Source of the DNA: Allacma fusca
Lineage: Eukaryota > Arthropoda > Collembola > Symphypleona > Sminthuridae
Length of the DNA stretch: 64,000 bases
Assembly: GCA_947179485.1 (NCBI GenBank)
Contig: OX359246.1
Coordinates: 51,067,632-51,131,631, forward strand
Direction of reading: 5' to 3'
The notes beneath the pieces are model-generated. The model searched no databases, was not told the DNA's origin, and saw only the letters and a list, made by a program, of their open reading frames with translations. Shown one piece after another: positions 50,846 to 56,511 of this stretch (positions are counted from its first letter, which is position 1; the number at the start of each line of letters is the position of its first letter). Position numbers and translations under genes: made by a program.

Positions 50846-53800
50846 AGATCCGATGACTCATCAGCTGGTGACTGGATCAGTGACTCAGGCGCTACAAACC
50901 ATGTATGTGGGAACAAGGACTGGTTTTCATCCTACACGCCTTTCCCAGAGGACGAGACGAGGAAAATCATCCTTGCTGACAACGCGAGCATCCAAGCTAT
51001 AGGACAAGGCGTTGTAACTCTGGAGGCATTCCTAGGCAACAAATGGGAGGAAATTAGGATAGAAGACGTGTTCTACATCCCTGGAGCTGCTAACCTGTTC
51101 TCGGAAGGACTTGTGGCCCGTAAGACTGGATACAACATCCTGAGGTCAGCGGAAAAGGCTGTGTACTACCGCAAGGACAAGCTTCCAGGACCAGTGGCGT
51201 ATGTCAAAAACAACGTCTACGTGATGAAGTTCCGGCCCATCTGCATGGAAATCCGCGCCAATGTAATCAAGTTTCTTCCCAAGGATCAAACGGCTAAACT
51301 TTGGCACGACAGGATGACTCACATCAACCCACGCTACGTCAAGGAGACGGCACGCAAAGGAGCTGTCAAGGGATTGGACTCCGTGGACGTGAGAGGGGAC
51401 TTCCATTGTGAAGACTGCATCATGGGAAAACAGGCCAGAAAACCTTTTCCAAGGGTCACTACAGTGGACAACTTCAAACCAGCCGAGAAGCTCTACGCTG
51501 ATTTAGCGGGAAAGATGCCGGTTCCATCACTTGGAGGGGCAAACTACTACCTCCTGATCAAGGATCATGCTACGGGATTCCGGTTTGCATACTTCCTGAA
51601 TACGAAGGATGAGACCACGGCATGTGTCAAGGACTGCGTAGCCTACCTGGAGAACCAGACCGGGACTACAGTAAAGAAGTTCATGACTGACAACGGTACG
51701 GAATTCGTAAATAAAAATTTGAAAACTTTTTTCCGGGAGAACGGCATCCATCATGAGACGTCGGCTCCATATTGCCCCGAGAGCAACGGGAAAATCGAGA
51801 GGGAGAATAGGACCATCAAGGACTGCGCCAGGACCATCCTCGTTGCAGCTGATCTCCCACAATTCCTATGGGCTGAGGCAGTGTCGACAACTGTTTATGT
51901 GCACAACCGTGTACTGGATAAGCAAAGTCCGGACATCACTGCCTTCGAAGCCATCTTTAAAAAGAAACCGTCCGTTGGCCATTTACGCGTGTTTGGATGC
52001 ACGGCGTATGCACACATCCCGGATCCAAAGAGGAAGGCTTTTGACCCCAAAAGCACGAAAATGGTGCTAGTTGGATACTGTGGAGAGAGCAAGTACCGGC
52101 TCTACAACGAAGCAACCAACGAAATCCACGAATCCAGGAACGTCACCTTTTGCGAAGAAAAGGAGGAATACGTCGAACTGAAGAGGCCTGTTGCAGCCAA
52201 CAAGCCAGCAGTTCCAACCCCGAGAAGGAAGATCATCCCTCAGCCCATTTACTCTTCATCAAGCGATGACAGCGATGGAAATGATGATGACAACTCATTC
52301 CATGACGCAAATGGCGCAGAACACCTGCCTGACGACGCTCCACTGTTCTCGGATGCAGAAACGACGGAATCGTCAGGAGACTCATCATCACCGCCTACTC
52401 CAGGAAGGTCGGACCCAGCCCCAACCACATCAACTCCAGGGTCATCCAGGACTCGTCGAGTGATTGTCCATACGCCGGATGGAGACTTTGTGGCTGATGT
52501 TCCAGAAGGACAGGATGCCGAGCTAACCATCCCAGGTCAGAAGAAATACAAAGGATGGTTCAAGCCAACTATAACGAAGTCTAGACTCAGGTCAGGAGCC
52601 AAGGATGCAGCCAAGGATGCTGCCAGCAACGCTCCAAAGAAGCTCTTTGCATCACGGATAGTAGATGAGCCAACCACTTACAAGCAAGCCTTGGCGTCTC
52701 CAAATAAACTGAATTGGATCCAAGCCATGGCAGAGGAAGTTGCCAGCCAGGAAGCCAACCAGTCGTGGGAAGTTGTGCCAAAACCACCCCGTGTAAAGCT
52801 CCTGGACACTAAATGGGTATTCAAGGTCAAGACCAACCAGGATGGATCCATTCAGCGTTACAAGGCTCGCTTGGTCATCCGTGGATACCGACAGGAAGAA
52901 GGAGTGGATTACTTCGAGACGTTTGCAGCTGTAGCCCGCTACGAGTCAATCCGACTTCTCCTCAACATTGCGGCCTCGCAGAAACTCTTCATGGAGCAGT
53001 TTGATGTCAAAACTGCATTCCTGCATGGAGACCTGGACGAGGAAATATACGTCAAGATACCCCAAGGATATGAAGTCGACGGGGATGACAAGGTCTTGCG
53101 GCTCCTAAAAAGCATCTACGGATTGAAGCAATCACCCCGATGCTGGAATAAGAAGCTATCGGATTGCCTAGCCGCCCTTGGACTCCAAGCTGCCCAACAC
53201 GAGCCCAGCGTGTTTTTCGGGAAGATCAGCGGCCAACTCGTAATTCTTGCTATATATGTGGATGATGGGCTCATCATGTCTGCCAACAAGGCCGTGCTGC
53301 ATGGAGTTCTGGACGGAATTTCAAAATCTTTTGAAATCACCCGTGGATCCCCAACAAGCTACGTGGGATTGGAAATTCACCAATCCGCATCTGGAAGCAT
53401 CAGGATCACCCAGCGGAAGTACGTGGAGAAGATGCTGGAAAAATTCCACATGGATGATTCTCACCCTTGCAGCGTTCCCCTGCAGCCCTATACGGACTTG
53501 GTCCCTTCAAAGGAAATCAACGAGGATCTTCCTTATAGGCAATTAATTGGCTCCCTTATCTTTTTAGCCAAGTGTTCGCGCCCGGACATTTCCTTTTCCG
53601 TATCCAGATTGGCCCAATTCATGAGCGGATACGACGAAACTCACTGGAAAGCTGCCAAAAACGTGCTGCGTTACCTCAAAGGAACACTGGACATGGGCAT
53701 CACATACAGCACCGGGGGCAACATGAGACTCGTTGGATACACGGACTCGGATTACGCTGGAGACAAGCTCAGCAGGAAATCCACCACAGGGACAGCAATC

Positions 53801-55786
53801 TTCCTTAACGACGGGATCGTGTCTTGGACAAGCCAGAAGCAACCCTGTGTAGCCCTGTCATCAACGGAGGCTGAGTACATCGCTTTGGCATCCGGAGCAA
53901 GGGAAGCAGTCTGGCTAAGGTCTCTGTTGGACGAATTGGACTTCCCCCAGGACGAACCTACAAAAATCCTGGTGGACAACCAGAGTGCCATCCGATTGGT
54001 GAAGAATCCCGAGATGCACTCCAGGACGAAGCACATTGATGTGCGTTACCATTACATCAGGGAACTTGTAGAGGACGACCAAATCAGCGTGGACTACATC
54101 CCAACAACGGAGCAGCTTGCTGACGGCTTAACGAAGCCTCTGATGAAGGGAAAGCTGGAGGAGAATCGCACCGGACTAGGACTTACGCAAGTCACCCCAA
54201 CCAGCAAGAGGACGCAGGGAAAGGGTCCATTCTCCCCTCTTCTAGCCGTGGCAATCCTTTCGGTGCTAACCGTATGCAGCGCAACCTCGGATCACCACAC
54301 GCCGCCCGTATTATGGAGGAAAAGCGACACCCCTATAACTACTGGGCATCACCAAATCAGCCTACAAGTGGATTTTGTCAACCCCTGTGACATTATAGGC
54401 AATTCATCATTTCACCACGATCTGACGAAAGAGGCGCGGCTACGATGCCTACAGGCCTACGACAGCATCTTTGTAAAGGAACTTAAGATGATGTGCCCCC
54501 AAAACCGATGGACGCAAATTGGAAGTCGCCAGAAGCGTTTTGTGGACCTGTTAATCCTGCTTATTGTAATTTCAGTAGTTGCCAGCATCTCACTGGGAGT
54601 TGGAGGAACGGCAACCGCTGCTGTCAATTCTGCTAAACTGGGATCTCTGGAAAATCGGGAAATTTTGGTGGGAGACATGCTGAACGATTTGGAGCGCCAA
54701 ATCAAACGAAATCACGAGGACATTCGGAACCTGACGATCAAGTTCAACAGTGCAATGGGAAACTTGAGCATCTTACAAGCCGACCACGATGAGCTGAAGG
54801 GAAAGTCAATAGGAACAAACTTCGCCATTTCCTACTTTATCAGCCGGTTCTTGATTGGAAAGACTGTGATCCAGGAGGCCAACAGGGAATGGAAGCAAGG
54901 ACGAGTCAGCGGGGCATTCTTGGACTATTTCAACCTGACGCTGCCGTGCGGGGACCAGTGCCCCATTCACCTCGCAAAACCCCAAAGATGTGGCATCTCC
55001 GAGGACGGAACCAAACTCTACATGGAGTTCTCCTCACCCGTAGTCAGCCAGGATCTTACCCTAGTTGAAGCGGACCCTTTTGACCTGATGGCGAGGAAAG
55101 GAGACAAGACGTGCATGATCAAGTACACAGGACCTAGGAACGCCATCCTTTCGGAAGTTAACCAATGCGTTTACTCCGTCAACGTGAAGCATCCGATCAA
55201 GCACGATCTCATCCTGGCCCCATCCAGAGGATGCATGCCCAGGACGAAGAGCTCCAACGAAACCAAGCACTTCAGCATCGATCATTGCGAGAAGCGCCAA
55301 CCGTTGGATGAGCTCAACTTTATCCAAATCAAGCCCTACAATGGTCAATACCATATCTACTGCCCAGAATCCAACCTAACCGTTGAAGGAGTAGAAAACC
55401 GATGTCCAAACGACGTGGTCATCTTCCCAATGAGGACGAACTTCACCATCAACGACTTGGAGTTCTCTGGATCCCGGATCAGCATATCCCATCAGGAGAC
55501 CTTGGACCCAGTCTTTACTGTGAAGACAAATTGGCATCTCCAACCAATGGTCAACTGGACCTCACTTATGAAGGAAATCAACGCAACGGACGATTTCCAT
55601 GAAGTCAGCATTGCAGACTTCCATTACATTAACAACTATTGGTCAACCATAGGATGCGTGTCAATTATTTTCCTGATGGCCATTGTACTCATCTGCATGC
55701 TGAAAAGACGAAACAATGAACCATTGAGAGTCTCTGTACTAGCTACACCTATTTCTGATAATATACAAATGCGTGCTATTAATTAA
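49946..55786 (+). CDS. Copia Gag-Pol polyprotein fused in frame to an envelope-like glycoprotein (1,946 aa)
   Basis: This one frame encodes all the element's proteins. Domains in order: Gag (about 1-300, zinc knuckle 235-248), aspartic protease (about 305-400, DSG at 313-315), integrase (about 445-735; H454, H459, C488, C491; D519, D582, E618), reverse transcriptase (about 935-1185; D1020, YVDD at 1104-1107), RNase H (about 1260-1400; D1267, E1308, D1344, D1365) and an envelope-like region (about 1421-1946). Gag-Pol of about 1,413 residues matches the size of the Drosophila copia polyprotein (1,409); the remaining ~530 residues are additional. All catalytic residues I can check are present and there is no internal stop or frameshift, so the protein looks intact. 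The start is the first ATG after the leader, in good context, and begins a typical Copia Gag N-terminus (LNGSNFNRW at 12-20). How the env part is separated from pol is not evident. Confidence 0.97.
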   Translation: MSKVKSDVIVKLNGSNFNRWKFQVTLLLKTHDLWEIVLGVADRPDDDEGIKAWIKKDLEAQNIISSTVDDVQFNHIYTCESSYEMFEKLKEANSDCSSLNIQHTLTKFMTYTIGKDESPVAAMMEIEKLAHALAEMGMGQPEQTVITKIVSSLPRKYSTLRTAWNIIPLKHQTLVALKALLKKEEFQMQADESQVQEEEATAAKAFRFNVKGEKKDSKELPKKDDGRPAKPKGKCFNCGKAGHFKRDCRSKPKEQSRDDERSGNGRAFGFNAASTSRAPTNGQGRRGNSKDTTVVRAFTGRSDDSSAGDWISDSGATNHVCGNKDWFSSYTPFPEDETRKIILADNASIQAIGQGVVTLEAFLGNKWEEIRIEDVFYIPGAANLFSEGLVARKTGYNILRSAEKAVYYRKDKLPGPVAYVKNNVYVMKFRPICMEIRANVIKFLPKDQTAKLWHDRMTHINPRYVKETARKGAVKGLDSVDVRGDFHCEDCIMGKQARKPFPRVTTVDNFKPAEKLYADLAGKMPVPSLGGANYYLLIKDHATGFRFAYFLNTKDETTACVKDCVAYLENQTGTTVKKFMTDNGTEFVNKNLKTFFRENGIHHETSAPYCPESNGKIERENRTIKDCARTILVAADLPQFLWAEAVSTTVYVHNRVLDKQSPDITAFEAIFKKKPSVGHLRVFGCTAYAHIPDPKRKAFDPKSTKMVLVGYCGESKYRLYNEATNEIHESRNVTFCEEKEEYVELKRPVAANKPAVPTPRRKIIPQPIYSSSSDDSDGNDDDNSFHDANGAEHLPDDAPLFSDAETTESSGDSSSPPTPGRSDPAPTTSTPGSSRTRRVIVHTPDGDFVADVPEGQDAELTIPGQKKYKGWFKPTITKSRLRSGAKDAAKDAASNAPKKLFASRIVDEPTTYKQALASPNKLNWIQAMAEEVASQEANQSWEVVPKPPRVKLLDTKWVFKVKTNQDGSIQRYKARLVIRGYRQEEGVDYFETFAAVARYESIRLLLNIAASQKLFMEQFDVKTAFLHGDLDEEIYVKIPQGYEVDGDDKVLRLLKSIYGLKQSPRCWNKKLSDCLAALGLQAAQHEPSVFFGKISGQLVILAIYVDDGLIMSANKAVLHGVLDGISKSFEITRGSPTSYVGLEIHQSASGSIRITQRKYVEKMLEKFHMDDSHPCSVPLQPYTDLVPSKEINEDLPYRQLIGSLIFLAKCSRPDISFSVSRLAQFMSGYDETHWKAAKNVLRYLKGTLDMGITYSTGGNMRLVGYTDSDYAGDKLSRKSTTGTAIFLNDGIVSWTSQKQPCVALSSTEAEYIALASGAREAVWLRSLLDELDFPQDEPTKILVDNQSAIRLVKNPEMHSRTKHIDVRYHYIRELVEDDQISVDYIPTTEQLADGLTKPLMKGKLEENRTGLGLTQVTPTSKRTQGKGPFSPLLAVAILSVLTVCSATSDHHTPPVLWRKSDTPITTGHHQISLQVDFVNPCDIIGNSSFHHDLTKEARLRCLQAYDSIFVKELKMMCPQNRWTQIGSRQKRFVDLLILLIVISVVASISLGVGGTATAAVNSAKLGSLENREILVGDMLNDLERQIKRNHEDIRNLTIKFNSAMGNLSILQADHDELKGKSIGTNFAISYFISRFLIGKTVIQEANREWKQGRVSGAFLDYFNLTLPCGDQCPIHLAKPQRCGISEDGTKLYMEFSSPVVSQDLTLVEADPFDLMARKGDKTCMIKYTGPRNAILSEVNQCVYSVNVKHPIKHDLILAPSRGCMPRTKSSNETKHFSIDHCEKRQPLDELNFIQIKPYNGQYHIYCPESNLTVEGVENRCPNDVVIFPMRTNFTINDLEFSGSRISISHQETLDPVFTVKTNWHLQPMVNWTSLMKEINATDDFHEVSIADFHYINNYWSTIGCVSIIFLMAIVLICMLKRRNNEPLRVSVLATPISDNIQMRAIN
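50181..50186 (+). promoter_or_regulatory. Candidate splice donor in gag
   Basis: ACACGT followed by GTGAGT: the intron side matches the donor consensus well, the exon side only partly. It is the best donor-like site I see in the first ~450 nt of the transcript. The exon would end after the first base of codon 79. It matters only in combination with the acceptor at 54,230-54,245, which has the same phase. Confidence 0.35.
50858..51145 (+). other. Aspartic protease region
   Basis: Residues about 305-400. The active-site triad is D313-S314-G315 in the Copia-type DSGATNHV motif, followed by the ILADN flap-region motif at 342-346 and a hydrophobic strand around 366-385. As in other retroelements one subunit would supply half of a dimeric active site. 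It should process Gag, integrase and RT-RNase H. Whether it also cuts between RNase H and the env-like region is unknown. Confidence 0.88.
51278..52150 (+). other. Integrase region
   Basis: Residues about 445-735. The N-terminal zinc site is H454, H459, C488 and C491 (H-x4-H...C-x2-C). The catalytic core has D519 (LYADLAG), D582 (TDNGTEF) and E618 (NGKIERENR); D582 and E618 are separated by exactly 35 residues, the classic DDE spacing. The C-terminal part has the Copia pattern VFGCTAY (683-689) to SRNVTF (730-735). It lies before reverse transcriptase, which defines the Ty1/Copia order. An acidic, serine-rich linker (about 770-830) follows. Copia integrases normally create 5-bp target duplications, which makes their absence here notable. 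Confidence 0.93.
52748..54184 (+). other. Reverse transcriptase and RNase H region
   Basis: Residues about 935-1413. RT (RVT_2 type) starts near SWEVV, with KWVFKVK at 956-962, the first catalytic aspartate D1020 in FDVKTAFLHG, the SIYGLKQSPRCW motif at 1056-1067 and the YVDD catalytic box at 1104-1107. RNase H follows with D1267 (YTDSDYAG), E1308 (SSTEAEY), D1344 (VDNQSAI) and D1365 (KHIDVRYH). The region closes with ADGLTKPL (1392-1399) and a GLGL end at about 1413, as Copia polyproteins usually finish. In an ordinary Copia element a stop codon would come within a few residues; here the frame continues. Confidence 0.95.
54206..55786 (+). other. Envelope-like glycoprotein region (class I fusogen architecture)
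   Basis: Residues about 1421-1946. A basic stretch and a hydrophobic core (1431-1443) ending near A1446 look like an internal signal peptide. The ectodomain (about 1447-1898) has 12 cysteines and N-glycosylation sequons at 1486, 1595, 1606, 1663, 1771, 1810, 1832, 1870 and 1879. A furin-type site RQKR lies at 1528-1531, directly followed by a long hydrophobic, glycine- and alanine-rich segment (1532-1561) resembling a fusion peptide. A seven-heptad hydrophobic repeat spans 1565-1617. A transmembrane segment (about 1899-1919) is followed by KRR and a ~27-residue tail. The short first subunit and long second subunit resemble the layout of insect errantivirus and baculovirus F proteins, but I cannot assign the family by eye. 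Alternatively 1532-1555 could be a second membrane span. Confidence 0.85.
54230..54245 (+). promoter_or_regulatory. Candidate splice acceptor at the pol/env border
   Basis: TTCTCCCCTCTTCTAG is an uninterrupted pyrimidine tract ending in TAG, a strong acceptor-like signal, placed within ~25 codons of the end of pol and inside the signal-peptide codons of env. The downstream exon would begin at the second base of codon 1434. Retroviral and errantiviral env genes are normally expressed from RNA spliced at this position. In the full-length frame it simply encodes the hydrophobic stretch, so selection on protein could also explain it. Confidence 0.45.
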
Positions 55787-55834
55787 ATCATCTCATCGTG
55801 TTTGTGTATTTGCTTTTGTTTTATATTTGTGATT
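55787..55834 (+). other. Short 3' untranslated segment
   Basis: A 48-bp T-rich spacer between the stop codon (TAA at 55,784-55,786) and the polypurine tract. I see no further reading frame or structure in it. It leaves no room for an accessory gene between env and the LTR. Confidence 0.7.
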
Positions 55835-55843
55835 GAGGGAAAG
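55835..55843 (+). promoter_or_regulatory. Polypurine tract
   Basis: GAGGGAAAG, nine purines directly abutting the TGTG of the 3' LTR, preceded by a T-rich stretch. This is the expected primer for plus-strand DNA synthesis after RNase H digestion, and its exact adjacency confirms the LTR boundary. Confidence 0.85.
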
Positions 55844-56511
55844 TGTGATGACATATTAATTATGATCATGTCTTGTACTCGTATTTATGCTATTACACAT
55901 TTATTGGAATCATGTATGAATGAGTTTACATGTATGTCATACCGTCTATTGCATGAGTACTGTATGTCATACCCCCTATTGTATGTGTATTGTATGTCAT
56001 ACCCCCTATTGTATGTGGAGTGTATGCCATACCCCCTATTGTATGTGTATTGTATGTCATACCCCCTATTGTATGTGGAGTGTATGCCATACCCCCTATT
56101 GTATGTGTATTGTATGTCATACCCCCTATTGTATGTGTACTGTATGCCATACCCCCTATTTACACGTGTCATGTAATGCTTGTATGGCCCCAGTACTGTG
56201 TACTGGAATACCCTTTCTAAAAACCAAAGGTATGACTAAGCCCAGTTCCTGGAATTAGGGCTTAGCCTTTTTATATGCCATGAGTCATAGCTGGCAATCC
56301 CAAATACTGTACTGGACCTGACCGTCCCTTTCACTTTTGTTACTCGGCCTTTTGCCATATAAGCAAAGGCCCTTTCTCTTTCCATACACTTGAATTTTGT
56401 CTCTTGAGGAGGTTACTCTGCCCAATTCACTCCTGAATAAACTTTTACTACGGTTTTTAACTTTATTGAAATCTGTTCTTGTTACGAACCATTTCTTGAT
56501 TATTCATCACA
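55844..56511 (+). repeat. 3' long terminal repeat
   Basis: 668 bp, same length and termini as the 5' LTR. The only differences I find are two bases in the third GTATGTG unit, where it reads GTGGAGTG as in a neighbouring unit. It contains the same inverted repeats, TATA box (56,358-56,363) and AATAAA (56,436-56,441). The latter would end the element's transcripts; the TATA box could drive readthrough into the satellite downstream. Confidence 0.97.
55928..56160 (+). repeat. 30-bp tandem repeats with palindrome GTATGNCATAC, 3' LTR
   Basis: Eight units, with palindromes starting at 55,932 and every 30 bp to 56,142. Compared with the 5' LTR, the third unit has the GAG-type spacer of the fifth unit. 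That is better explained by template slippage or gene conversion between units than by two independent point mutations. Confidence 0.9.

Larger units (their letters stand above)
49087..56511 (+). mobile_element. Complete Ty1/Copia LTR retrotransposon with an env-like region
   Basis: A 7,425-bp element bounded by two 668-bp direct LTRs. In order it holds LTR, primer-binding site, 191-bp leader, one 5,841-nt reading frame, short 3' untranslated region, purine tract and LTR. The order integrase before reverse transcriptase in the polyprotein places it in Ty1/Copia (Pseudoviridae) and not in Ty3/Gypsy or BEL/Pao. The LTRs differ at only two bases and the frame has no stop or frameshift, so the insertion looks young and possibly competent. 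It is visibly richer in G+C than the satellite around it. The unusual part is the C-terminal third, an envelope-like glycoprotein in frame with pol. No 5-bp target-site duplication is present at the ends. Confidence 0.96.

Noticed and set aside
50191..55602. Many smaller frames on both strands inside the element's main frame
   Set aside because: They are shadows of the 1,946-codon polyprotein, whose domains and catalytic residues are all recognisable.
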